DNA of 64,000 nt from Alloboseaceae bacterium BT-24-1 (GTDB lineage: Bacteria; Pseudomonadota; Alphaproteobacteria; Rhizobiales; Beijerinckiaceae): assembly GCA_025846845.1 (NCBI GenBank), contig JAOYTL010000001.1, positions 1-64,000 of the forward strand. Reading direction: 5' to 3'. Under the pieces are notes generated by a model that searched no databases, had not been told where the DNA came from, and was given only the letters and a program-made list of their open reading frames with translations. Below, in pieces: positions 55,226-63,604 of this stretch; position 1 is the first letter of the stretch, and each line of letters starts with the position of its first letter. The position numbers and the translations under genes were made by a program.

Positions 55226-56733
55226 TGAGCCCAGCGGACGGCGGCGAGACCGTAGTTCACCTCCAGCGGGTCGACCTGCACATTCGAAATCCGCTTGTTG
55301 GCGACGATCGCAAGCTCGGACCAGGTCACCGGGATCGCAGGCAGCTCGCTCTGAAGGATCTCCATCGCGCGTCTCTGCAGCGGCAGACGAGCGGCAGGAT
55401 CGCTGGTCGCGGCCATGCTCTCGATGAGTCCGTTGAGATTGTCATTCGCCCAGCCGGTCGCGCCCCAGTCGCTGCCGCCGGGCCTGAAGTCGTCCCGCAG
55501 CACCCCGATCGCGTCCGGCACGATTGAATAAAGCCGCGACACCAACCCCATCTCGAGCGTTCCGTCCTTGTGGCGGGCCGGGATTTCCGAGCTGTTGCCG
55601 ACCGAGACCTTGGCGTCGATCCCGACTTGCCGCAGCTGCGCCTGGATCGCGGTCGCTATCGGCGGCAACTCCGGCCAGCTCGCATAGGTCAGCAGCGTGA
55701 AGGAGAACGGCTTGCCGTCCTTCTGCAGGATCCCGTCCGCGCCTGGGGTCCAGCCGGCGTCTGCGAGCAGGACCTTGGCGGCGGTGAGGTCGCGCTTGAG
55801 CGGTGCGAGCTCCGGGACATGCCATCCCGCGAGCGCCTTCGGGAAGAGCTGTGTCGCCGCGAGATCGGAATTGCGCAGGATGACTTTTGTGATGCCCTCG
55901 CGGTCGAGCGCGGCGCTGATCGCGCGACGCACCCGGATGTCGCTGAACAGCGGGGAGGCGGCATTGACCTTGAGCAGGCGCGTGCGCGGGATCGTGGCAA
56001 TGCGAACGTCGAGCTTCGCATTGCGCTTCAGCCGCTCGACCGAGACCGGCAGCATCGAGAAGACCAGATCGGCCTCGCCGCTCTCGGCCATGAGAGCGCG
56101 CGTTTCACCTTGGCCGACCGCCTGATAGTCGACCTCGGCGATGCCAGGCTTCTCGCCGGTCCATTCGGGCGAAACCTCAAGCTGCATGTTGAGCGGTGGC
56201 GTCAGGCTCTTCACGCGATAGGGGCCCGAGCCGACGATGCGCTCCACCCGCCCCGAGGCGCCGAAGGAAGACGGCGCCAGCACGATGGTGCTGAAGTTGA
56301 CGAGATAGGCCGGCAGCGCCACGAAGGGCTTCGATAGCCGGATGACGACATCGTTCTCCTCGGGCTCGATCGCCGCGACCGGCACCTGGCTGAACACACC
56401 GGTCCCCGCGTGAACCTTGCGCAAGGTGTCGGCAACGATCGCCGCGCTCACCGGGCTCCCGTCATGGAAGCGCGCCCCGTCGCGCAAGCGAAATCGCCAG
56501 GACAGCCCGTCCTCCTCCGTTGACCAGGATGATGCGAGACCACCGACCAGCTTGCCGCTCGCATCGACCGAGACGAGCGTCTCGGCCACCTGCATGCGGC
56601 TGAAGAGGTAGCCGGACTGGGCCGGATCGATACCCGCGATCTCCCACGGGCCGACAACCTTGAGCGGCTTGGCTTCAGCCGCGCCGATCGTCGACAGCCC
56701 GATGAGGGCGGCGATCATCCAATTCCTGCGCAT
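55222..56733 (-). CDS. Family 5 solute-binding protein of the peptide/nickel ABC operon
   Basis: The 503-residue protein has a signal peptide (RRNWMIAALIGLSTIGAAEA) and a family 5 periplasmic-binding fold, with VAETLVSVDASGKLVGGLASSW, FRLRDGARFHDGSPVSA and VRRAISAALDREGI. Family members carry oligopeptides, nickel chelates, glutathione or opines; the ligand cannot be read. The ATG at 56733 has an AGGAGG site. Upstream is AATGTTATAC, resembling one half of a Zur site, but the other half is poor. Confidence 0.9.
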   Translation of the reverse strand: MRRNWMIAALIGLSTIGAAEAKPLKVVGPWEIAGIDPAQSGYLFSRMQVAETLVSVDASGKLVGGLASSWSTEEDGLSWRFRLRDGARFHDGSPVSAAIVADTLRKVHAGTGVFSQVPVAAIEPEENDVVIRLSKPFVALPAYLVNFSTIVLAPSSFGASGRVERIVGSGPYRVKSLTPPLNMQLEVSPEWTGEKPGIAEVDYQAVGQGETRALMAESGEADLVFSMLPVSVERLKRNAKLDVRIATIPRTRLLKVNAASPLFSDIRVRRAISAALDREGITKVILRNSDLAATQLFPKALAGWHVPELAPLKRDLTAAKVLLADAGWTPGADGILQKDGKPFSFTLLTYASWPELPPIATAIQAQLRQVGIDAKVSVGNSSEIPARHKDGTLEMGLVSRLYSIVPDAIGVLRDDFRPGGSDWGATGWANDNLNGLIESMAATSDPAARLPLQRRAMEILQSELPAIPVTWSELAIVANKRISNVQVDPLEVNYGLAAVRWAQ

Positions 56734-56865
56734 GGGGCCTCCTTGGTGCAATGTTATACTGTTGCGCTCCTAGCCGAAGCGGCTTGCGTCCGCAACCGCT
56801 CGCATGATGGTCGGTTCAGACGATTTCGGCTGAAAAACTACTGTCCGGATCAGTCTCGCGCCGGC

Positions 56866-57028
56866 AAACTCTCCAACAACGACGCTAGGGCGATTGGGGA
56901 AGGCTTGGTTATGGCCTTCTCCGTCGTCATCCTCGCTCTCGCCGCCGCCCCATCTCGTCCTGACAATCCGCCGCTGCTGGCTGTTGCAGGAACTGCGCGC
57001 GATCGAGCGCGGCGGGGAGGATCGCTGA
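56866..57028 (+). pseudogene. C-terminal remnant of an ExbB/MotA/TolQ-type gene
   Basis: KLSNNDARAIGEGLVMAFSVVILALAAAPSRPDN runs in one frame to about 56975, and the expected tail LLQELRAIERGGEDR continues in another frame to a TGA at 57028, which overlaps the next gene's ATG as TGATG. The 5' part is absent, apparently cut off where the ABC operon begins. DUF2149 genes normally follow an intact ExbB-like partner. Confidence 0.55.
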
Positions 57029-57348
57029 TGCGCTTCCTCGGCGAGAATGAGGGTGACGATCCGCTGCTGTCGGTCGTCAACGTGATCGACGTATTCCTGG
57101 TGGTGATCGCCATGCTGATGATCATCATCGTCCGCAATCCGCTCAATCCCTTCGCCGCCAAAAATGCGGTCGTGGTTGAGAACCCCGGCAAGTCGGAGAT
57201 GCGCATCACGATGAAGGAGGGGCAGGAACTGACCCGCTACGAATCGAGTGGCGAGATCGGGCAGGGGAAAGGCGCGCGAGCGGACATCGCCTTCAGGCTG
57301 CCGGACGGTCGTGTGATCTATGTGCTGGAAGTCCAAGCCGCTCGATAA
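57028..57348 (+). CDS. DUF2149-domain protein (ExbD-like)
   Basis: The 106-residue protein has one membrane helix (about residues 17-36, LSVVNVIDVFLVVIAMLMII) preceded by ENEGDDPLL and followed by a small periplasmic domain (MRITMKEGQELTRYESSGEIGQGKGARADIAF in parts). DUF2149 proteins are ExbD-like partners of MotA/TolQ/ExbB proteins, often near cobalt or B12 genes. The usual partner upstream is broken here, so this gene may be non-functional or use another partner. Confidence 0.8.
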   Translation: MRFLGENEGDDPLLSVVNVIDVFLVVIAMLMIIIVRNPLNPFAAKNAVVVENPGKSEMRITMKEGQELTRYESSGEIGQGKGARADIAFRLPDGRVIYVLEVQAAR

Positions 57349-57544
57349 CAGTCCGCAACGTCTCTTCGTGCGCAGGCTTCCTCATCAGATTTCTGGGTAG
57401 CGGCCAAGATGAGCATCGTCACGACAAGCGCGAGGTCCGATCAGGATACGAGAGTCGATATTACATCGGACGCGCGCTCGAGTTCGAATGCTACAAGGAA
57501 GCATCCAAAACAGCCCAATAGCTGAGGGTGTCTCCCCTTTTTTG

Positions 57545-58909
57545 TTACTGCTGCGAGATCGAGAGCTGATATCGAGATTTGAGGTAATCCACGATCGCGC
57601 TATAGGCCGGTTCGACCTGCTGCAACGGGTCCGCAGCCGCGCTAGCGTCTTTGAAACCCGACGAGCAGCCGATTGCTACGACGGATCCTCCGACAGCCTC
57701 GTTGGGGTGCAGTTGGCGAAGCGCCGCCACGCCCGCGGCACCGGACAGCTCCTGCCAAAGTCCGCGGCGTGCCAGCGCTTCCCTTGTCCGGATGACATCG
57801 TCATCATCGACAAGTAGCACTCGCCCATTGCTGTCTTCTATGGCGCAGACGCCTCGATAGCTGCCCACCGTGCAAGCGATCGACAAGAGCTTCGTGGGGT
57901 CGGGCGGGACATTGACGGCAGCCTGACCGGCAACGAGGGCGTGATGCAAAGGGCCACGCGCCGAGGGTTCCACCGCCATCATCCTCGGCATGGTTTCGGT
58001 CAGTCCGAATTTCAGCAGTTCCAGGAAGCCCTTATAGATCCCGAAAAGCTGCTCGCCATAGCCGGTCGGAACCACCACGACGCTGGGCGCGCGGCGGCCG
58101 AGCTGGAGAAAGATCTCGTAGGCGATCGTCTTGTAGCCCTCGGGTCCGAACGGGTTTCCCGTGTGGAAATCGGTCAGGTTGCTGGTCGGATAGAAGCCCG
58201 CGTGATGCACCAGTTCGCGCAGGACAGGCCATCTCTGCGATTCCGCGACAGGGAGGATTGCAGCCCCATAGGCCCGCAGCATCGACTGGAAACCCGCGCT
58301 TATGCCGGTCGTGGTCACGACGATGCAGGGAAGTCCGGCACGCGCTGCATAAGCTGCAGTCGACGCGCCGTGATTGCCAGAGGAGGCGACGACAATGCCT
58401 TTGGCGCCTGCAAGGACGGCTGCGCTCACGGTGCACAGATTAAGCCGGTCCTTATGGCTCCCGGTCGGGTTGCGACTTTCATCCTTCAAATAGACCGATC
58501 CTAACCCGGCTGTGCCGCACAGCGATGTAGGAATTTCCACGAGCGGCGTGCCGCCCTCGCCAAGGCTCAATCGGGGGCACAGGGGTGGCAGCAACGGCGC
58601 CCAGCGATCCAATCCCGGACCCGGTGCCGCTGCAAAAAGGGCGTCGATATCGACGGATGCGTAGTCGTAGGCGATTTCAAGCGGATATTGCATGTCCACG
58701 TTCGAGGTAACGGGACAGCCCTCGAGCAGGGCGGGCGCCAAGGAGAAACTGGGCCGCCCTGGTCCCAGCGAACGCTGAGCCTTGGCAGTGGATCGTGACG
58801 GATCGAAAACCGGCCGCGTTTCGGGCGTCAGCCGTCTGGAGGATCCGTCGCAGCTACCGCTGTGCCCGGAGGCGAAACCCGCCATCAAAGAATCTTCGGC
58901 GGAGTTCAT
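57545..58909 (-). CDS. Threonine-synthase-like PLP-dependent enzyme
   Basis: The 454-residue fold-type II PLP enzyme has DESRNPTGSHKDR (Schiff-base Lys), ASSGNHGAS (phosphate-binding region) and PTGYGEQLFGIYKGF. A threonine-synthase N-terminal signature is present (LLEGCP...PLEIAYDY), though a full zinc CxxC pair is not seen. It could act on O-phosphohomoserine, diaminopropionate or another hydroxy amino acid. Its start overlaps the LysR stop (ATGA), so it is coupled to that gene and likely controlled by it. It is far from thrABC genes. Confidence 0.83.
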   Translation of the reverse strand: MNSAEDSLMAGFASGHSGSCDGSSRRLTPETRPVFDPSRSTAKAQRSLGPGRPSFSLAPALLEGCPVTSNVDMQYPLEIAYDYASVDIDALFAAAPGPGLDRWAPLLPPLCPRLSLGEGGTPLVEIPTSLCGTAGLGSVYLKDESRNPTGSHKDRLNLCTVSAAVLAGAKGIVVASSGNHGASTAAYAARAGLPCIVVTTTGISAGFQSMLRAYGAAILPVAESQRWPVLRELVHHAGFYPTSNLTDFHTGNPFGPEGYKTIAYEIFLQLGRRAPSVVVVPTGYGEQLFGIYKGFLELLKFGLTETMPRMMAVEPSARGPLHHALVAGQAAVNVPPDPTKLLSIACTVGSYRGVCAIEDSNGRVLLVDDDDVIRTREALARRGLWQELSGAAGVAALRQLHPNEAVGGSVVAIGCSSGFKDASAAADPLQQVEPAYSAIVDYLKSRYQLSISQQ

Positions 58910-59919
58910 AAGCTGCTCCGAGCGCTCAGTTGCAAGAGATGTATTGAATCGGCGGACGCTGCTGGTGCCGGGCGAAACGGCATCGATTGCCGAGCTGCGA
59001 CTTGCACAGGGAGCACGATAACGGCCGGCGGCTCGTCACAGGCCAGGCGTTTGACGGCAGCCGCGATTCGCATCCGCAGCCCGCGCTGTTCATTCGTGTG
59101 GCCGATGACGCTGAGGGGAAGCAGGCACATCCCACGCGGCATCGCCGAAACTTGAATTCCAAGTTGAGCGAAGCGGGGATGGCATGCGAGCATTTCAGGC
59201 ACGATCGACCAGCCTCCGATACGGCTGACGATGTCAGCCAGAACCTCGACCTGATCGACGTTCAGCGAGCGCGAGGGCGTGAATTTTTGTCGCCTCAGAT
59301 GTCGCTCGATCGGGCGTGCAATGCCGGCGTTGGCGGCGTAGCGGACATACGGTCGCTCGTGCATGAAGCGGCCGCTGCCTGTGGGCTCCAACTCCTCCGG
59401 CTCGGCTGTGACGAAAACGCAGCGTTGATGACCGATCTCCTCACATTCCAGCGCGTCGTCGGGTTCGACTTCACCGAGCGTCACAGCCATATCGATTGCG
59501 CGCCGGCGCAGAGCCGCTGAAGGCCCTTCCGCCAGGTTCGAGACGAGCGAAAGTCGTTCGACCGACTTCGCAAGGTCGAAGGTCAAGGTGGCTGCAAGGG
59601 AAGGGGAGATGCCCTCCGAGATACCAAGGCGGAGTTCGGCCATGCGACCGGTTTCACCTTCGGCGATTGCCATGCACAAGCTGCGGGCGTCGGCCAGAAT
59701 GGCCTGAGCGCGATCCCGGATTATTCTGCCCGCTTGGGTTAGCGACATCGGCCGCATTGCTCGGTCCAGCATGCTCGCGCCCACCAACTGCTCCAGATGG
59801 GCGATTTGCTGCGAGACGGCAGACTGGGTGATGCCCAGGCTGCGGGCGGCATCCGTCATGCTTCCCAGCTCGCAAACCGTGGCGAAAATTTCCAGCGTCC
59901 TGATCTCGATTGCGCCCAT
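58906..59919 (-). CDS. LysR-family regulator coupled to the PLP-enzyme gene
   Basis: The 337-residue protein has the LysR helix-turn-helix (IEIRTLEIFATVCELGSMTDAARSLGITQSAVSQQI) and a substrate-binding domain. The ATG at 59919 fits the family; another in-frame ATG lies 20 codons earlier. It overlaps the PLP-enzyme start by 4 nt and is divergent from a second LysR gene at 60161, so the shared 240 nt may carry operators for both. Confidence 0.9.
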   Translation of the reverse strand: MGAIEIRTLEIFATVCELGSMTDAARSLGITQSAVSQQIAHLEQLVGASMLDRAMRPMSLTQAGRIIRDRAQAILADARSLCMAIAEGETGRMAELRLGISEGISPSLAATLTFDLAKSVERLSLVSNLAEGPSAALRRRAIDMAVTLGEVEPDDALECEEIGHQRCVFVTAEPEELEPTGSGRFMHERPYVRYAANAGIARPIERHLRRQKFTPSRSLNVDQVEVLADIVSRIGGWSIVPEMLACHPRFAQLGIQVSAMPRGMCLLPLSVIGHTNEQRGLRMRIAAAVKRLACDEPPAVIVLPVQVAARQSMPFRPAPAASADSIHLLQLSARSSL

Positions 59920-60160
59920 GGTCAGATATGATCCGCTGAGGTCGGTCACGGGACCATAGGGCGTATCAGCCTCAGCCAATCAGCCACTGTATCTGAATAA
60001 GCCTATGCAATATTGAACCGGTGCCGAGCCGCCTTCTCGGCTGGCGGACGACCGCGAATTCCGCTACTCGATTGAAATTACGGCGTCTTTTCTACTGTGG
60101 GCGCTGAGTATTTCGGTGCGCCAACAGACATGGCGCTCGGTGCTGTCGGCGGGAGGCCAA

Positions 60161-61108
60161 TTGCGCGACGTTTCGAAGCTCGACTGGAACGATATTGAAG
60201 CCTTCCGCGCCATTGCCGCGGCGGGAAGCCTTTCAGCCGCAGCTCGCCAGACCGGCGCCAGCCAACCGACTTTGGGGCGGCGGATTTCGCGCCTCGAGGA
60301 AAGAACCGGCCTGATCTTCTTCACCAAGGGCGCGCATGGCTATGAACTCACCAGCGTGGGCCGCCGCCTGCTCCCCTTGGCGGAGGCTGTCTACGCCGAG
60401 CAACTGGCGCTGGTTCGCGAACTCGAGGCGAGCCGGGCGACCTTCCATCCAACTATTCGAATCTATTGCGGGGAATGGATGTCGCACACCATCGCCGGAT
60501 TTCTGCCCGGGTTGAGTGCGGCATTTCCAGATGGCCGCGTGCTGCTCGAAACTGGCCCTCGTCCCGACGAAGATGCCATCCGGGCGAACGATATCTGTGT
60601 CACCCATGGCACGGTACGAATGAACTCCTTCATCATCAGGCGCCTCGGGGAGGCACCCTACGCGGTATTTGCCTCTCGCGACTATGTCGAGCGCCACCCT
60701 TCTTGCCTGGGAAGTGAACGATTCCATCACGGCGGGTGGGCCGTGATAAGCCGACTTTCGGTCCTCGGCGCTGCAGAAACCGACGACGTCGCTTGGGGCT
60801 ATCCGGAGCTCGGCGGGAGCGCTCAGATTTTCCGATGCACCAGTGTCTTTACTTTGATCGAGCTGGTCCGCCTGGGGCAGGCACAAGCCTTCCTACCGAT
60901 TTTCTTCGGCGTGAGAGAGCCCGATCTTGTTCAGATATCGGATCCTATCCAATCCCTTCAGCACAGCTATTGGCTGTCTTACCGCCAGGAGGCCAATAAC
61001 TTTCCGCAGGTCAAGAAGATCGCCGGAAAGCTCTCGGACTACCTATCGCGGAAGCTGAAGCAGGCCAGCTTGCAGGTTGGCGATGGCTCTCAGCTTTCGA
61101 AGTCCTGA
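60161..61108 (+). CDS. LysR-family regulator near the HcnABC-like operon
   Basis: The 315-residue protein has a LysR-type helix-turn-helix (LDWNDIEAFRAIAAAGSLSAAARQTGASQPTLGRRI) with the GRRISRLEERTGLIFF boundary. The TTG at 60161 with GGAGG 4 nt upstream gives a normal N-terminus; a GTG at 60116 is possible and would add 15 residues. Its 3' end overlaps the convergent HutD gene by 19 nt. It may regulate the HcnABC-like operon or the PLP enzyme. Confidence 0.87.
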   Translation: MRDVSKLDWNDIEAFRAIAAAGSLSAAARQTGASQPTLGRRISRLEERTGLIFFTKGAHGYELTSVGRRLLPLAEAVYAEQLALVRELEASRATFHPTIRIYCGEWMSHTIAGFLPGLSAAFPDGRVLLETGPRPDEDAIRANDICVTHGTVRMNSFIIRRLGEAPYAVFASRDYVERHPSCLGSERFHHGGWAVISRLSVLGAAETDDVAWGYPELGGSAQIFRCTSVFTLIELVRLGQAQAFLPIFFGVREPDLVQISDPIQSLQHSYWLSYRQEANNFPQVKKIAGKLSDYLSRKLKQASLQVGDGSQLSKS

Positions 61109-61692
61109 GAGGAGACGGTCTTCCATATCCTGACCAGAAACAGTCTTGAGAGGAGTTCGGCTCTGACATGAACCGTCGCGCCCGCGCCGGATAAAATTGC
61201 CCCGTCCATTGGACCAAGATCGAGCTTTTGGGCATCCTTCTGCAAAACGGCTCGCCCGCTATGACAGATCAGCAAGACCACATCGCCGTCGCATGAAATA
61301 TTCGCATCGAGCGGCGAAACCAGGCGTGTCGCCAGGTGGCGAAACCTGCCCCTTCGGGTCATGACGTTGAAGTCGACCACCGGCCCGTCGATCAGAGCGG
61401 CTGGAGTTTCGCTGTCGCCACCGAAGATGAAAGGCTCGCTCTCTGGCGTGACCCTGACCGGTGCATGGTCAGCCGGTGAAAGTGCGAAGCCGCCTCCCGC
61501 CGCGATGAACAGTGTGCGGTCGATGCCGGGCAGGCGGGAGAAGGCTTCGTCCTTGGTCACCGTCGCGAAAAAAATGCGGTAGTCGAGTGCTTCGAGTGCA
61601 GCGCCCGCGGGATGCGCGAGAATGACGGTCGTAGAGCCGTGTCCGTTCTTCCACGGGACATGCGAGTGCTCATTCGCGCCTAGCAACTTCAT
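61090..61692 (-). CDS. HutD/Ves-family protein
   Basis: The 200-residue protein has the HutD-family cupin-like features VPWKNGHGSTTVILAHP, DYRIFFATVTKDEAFSRLPGIDRTL and GPVVDFNVMTRRG. HutD is a small protein linked to histidine use in some bacteria and is now seen in many amino-acid catabolic clusters; its role is unsettled. It is divergent from the HcnABC-like operon across 233 nt. Confidence 0.88.
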   Translation of the reverse strand: MKLLGANEHSHVPWKNGHGSTTVILAHPAGAALEALDYRIFFATVTKDEAFSRLPGIDRTLFIAAGGGFALSPADHAPVRVTPESEPFIFGGDSETPAALIDGPVVDFNVMTRRGRFRHLATRLVSPLDANISCDGDVVLLICHSGRAVLQKDAQKLDLGPMDGAILSGAGATVHVRAELLSRLFLVRIWKTVSSQDFES

Positions 61693-61769
61693 CGGTGTAC
61701 GCCTCTCTTGGTCTATATTTAGAGACGTTGCCTGATTTGAAAGTAATAAGCGCCTTTAAATTTACTGAT

Positions 61770-61797
61770 GAACCGCATGGTCGCATATAAGCGGTTC
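61770..61797. promoter_or_regulatory. Inverted repeat between hutD-type gene and the HcnABC-like operon
   Basis: GAACCGC (61770-61776) and GCGGTTC (61791-61797) are perfect 7-bp arms with a 14-nt spacer in an AT-rich divergent promoter region, a spacing that would suit two adjacent turns of a LysR- or GntR-type regulator. The protein that binds is unknown. Confidence 0.45.
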
Positions 61798-61925
61798 TGA
61801 TGTTGAATATCATCGGCGGGTCTCAGACAAGGATGCGATCTGAAACTACTCGTTGGCCGCTATCGCATGGATCGCTCATCTGCCTGCACGGGCGAAAAAA
61901 AAATTAATGCATCGGCGGAAATCCA

Positions 61926-62225
61926 ATGAGCGTCGCCCAGTTCAAGCGCCTCAAGGATTCCGCGCGGCGCGTCATCCATTTCTCGATCGACGGAGAGCCC
62001 TGTACCGCCAGGGCTGGCGATTCAGTGTTGAGCGCGATGATGTTGACCGGGCGCCTGATCCGGCAAAGCGACATCGATGCTGGGTTCAGGGCAGGGTTCT
62101 GCCTGATGGGCGCATGTCAGGACTGCTGGGTCTGGCTTGAGACAGGCGGGCGAATCCGCGCTTGCACGACCCCGATCGAAGACGGCCTGAGCATCAAGAC
62201 CAATGATCCGGATTTCAGGACATGA
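61926..62225 (+). CDS. [2Fe-2S] ferredoxin-like subunit (HcnA/opine oxidase small-subunit type)
   Basis: The 99-residue protein has a 2Fe-2S fold with four conserved cysteines (Cys59, Cys64, Cys67, Cys80) in GFCLMGACQDCWVW and IRACTTP. This is the small subunit pattern of HcnA, D-hydroxyproline dehydrogenase and opine oxidase systems. It starts the operon; the next gene overlaps its stop by ATGA. Confidence 0.9.
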   Translation: MSVAQFKRLKDSARRVIHFSIDGEPCTARAGDSVLSAMMLTGRLIRQSDIDAGFRAGFCLMGACQDCWVWLETGGRIRACTTPIEDGLSIKTNDPDFRT

Positions 62226-63604
62226 GCGCCGTTGTCGTGATTATCGGTGCGGGGCCGGCTGGAGCCCGTGCGGCGCTCGCGCTCGCAGCGGCCGGCATCA
62301 GGCCGATCGTGATTGACGAGCAGCCCCGCAGCGGTGGGCAGATCTACCGGCGTCCGGCAGAAGAGCTGCGCCGCAGCCACAGCGAAGTCTATGGCGAGGA
62401 TCATCAGAAAGCTTTCGCGCTCCATTCCGAATTCGACGCAGCCGCTGCTGCCGGCCATATCGATTGGCGTCCCTCCACGACGGCCTGGGCTGTCCACGAG
62501 AACTATCTACATATCGAATGTGCGGGTCGTCCGGACCAGATCGACTTCGACCGGCTGCTCATCGCGTCCGGTGCTGTCGAGCGTGTAATCCCGCTGCCGA
62601 ACTGGACCTTGCCGGGGACCTTCTCGCTGGGTGGGGCGCAGATCGCGCTCAAGGCTCATGGCTGCGCGATCGGCGAGCGCGTTGCTTTCGTCGGCACCGG
62701 TCCATTGCTCTATCTGGTCGCGCTGCAATATGCCCAGGCTGGCGCCGACGTCGTTGGGGTTTTCGACACCTCGCCATTCTCGCGACGGATATCGTCCCTG
62801 CCCGCCATGCTTGCGCGGCCGGACATGTTGTGGCGCGGCATCCGCATCACCACTGCCCTGGCGATGCGGTACCGCGTCAAGCTCCGCAACGGCATTCGTC
62901 CTGTTGCCATTCGCGGCAGCGATTCGGTCGAGGGAGTTGCCTATCGCGATGCCGATGGCCGCGCGCATGAAGTCGCCTGCACAGCGGTCGGTCTCGGCTA
63001 CGATCTACGGCCGGAGGTGCAACTGGCCGACCTGGCCGGCTGCGAGATCGTCTACGATCCTGGCTCGCGGAACTGGCGGCCGCATCTGGACGCTTACGGA
63101 CGGACATCTGTCGCGGACGTCTATGTCGCAGGCGATGGCGCCGGTATCGCCGGGGCCGACGCTGCCGAACTCGCAGGCTCGCTCGCAGCCCACGCGATCC
63201 TCGTTGATCTCGGTCAGAAGATCAGTGCGCCGACCACGATGCTGGAGGCGCACGAGAGCTTCCACCGCTTCAGGCAGGGCATCGACCGTGCTTTTGCCGC
63301 TCCCATCGACCATCTCCGCGAGGTTCCCGCCGACACCGTGCTGTGCCGCTGCGAGGGAGTGACGGTCAAGGCTTTCAAGGAGACCGTCGCTGCCATGGGA
63401 GCGCGCGAGATCAACCGCGCAAAATCGATGACGCGTTGCGGCATGGGACGTTGCCAGGGACGGTATTGCGAATTCGCTGCCTCAGAACTTCTCGCCCAGA
63501 TGCTGGACCTACCTCGAGAGGAGGTCGGACGCTTGCGGGCTCAGCCGCCAGTCAAGCCGTTCGCCTCGTCAGCCGGACAGGAGATCCGCCGTGGAGACAG
63601 CTGA
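62222..63604 (+). CDS. FAD/NAD(P)-dependent oxidoreductase with C-terminal BFD-like [2Fe-2S] domain (HcnB/OoxA type)
   Basis: The 460-residue protein has a GAGPAG FAD/NAD Rossmann motif at residues about 8-13, a second nucleotide site (VAFVGTGPLLYLVALQYAQAG), and a C-terminal cysteine cluster CRCEGVT...MTRCGMGRCQGRYC that fits a BFD-type 2Fe-2S site. It is the middle subunit in HcnABC-like amino acid or opine oxidases. It overlaps both neighbours, so the three genes form one translational unit. Confidence 0.9.
   Translation: MSAVVVIIGAGPAGARAALALAAAGIRPIVIDEQPRSGGQIYRRPAEELRRSHSEVYGEDHQKAFALHSEFDAAAAAGHIDWRPSTTAWAVHENYLHIECAGRPDQIDFDRLLIASGAVERVIPLPNWTLPGTFSLGGAQIALKAHGCAIGERVAFVGTGPLLYLVALQYAQAGADVVGVFDTSPFSRRISSLPAMLARPDMLWRGIRITTALAMRYRVKLRNGIRPVAIRGSDSVEGVAYRDADGRAHEVACTAVGLGYDLRPEVQLADLAGCEIVYDPGSRNWRPHLDAYGRTSVADVYVAGDGAGIAGADAAELAGSLAAHAILVDLGQKISAPTTMLEAHESFHRFRQGIDRAFAAPIDHLREVPADTVLCRCEGVTVKAFKETVAAMGAREINRAKSMTRCGMGRCQGRYCEFAASELLAQMLDLPREEVGRLRAQPPVKPFASSAGQEIRRGDS

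Noticed and set aside
56740..56765. Zur or NikR operator before the ABC operon
   Set aside because: Only one half-site resembles the Zur box (AATGTTATA), and the NikR pattern was absent.
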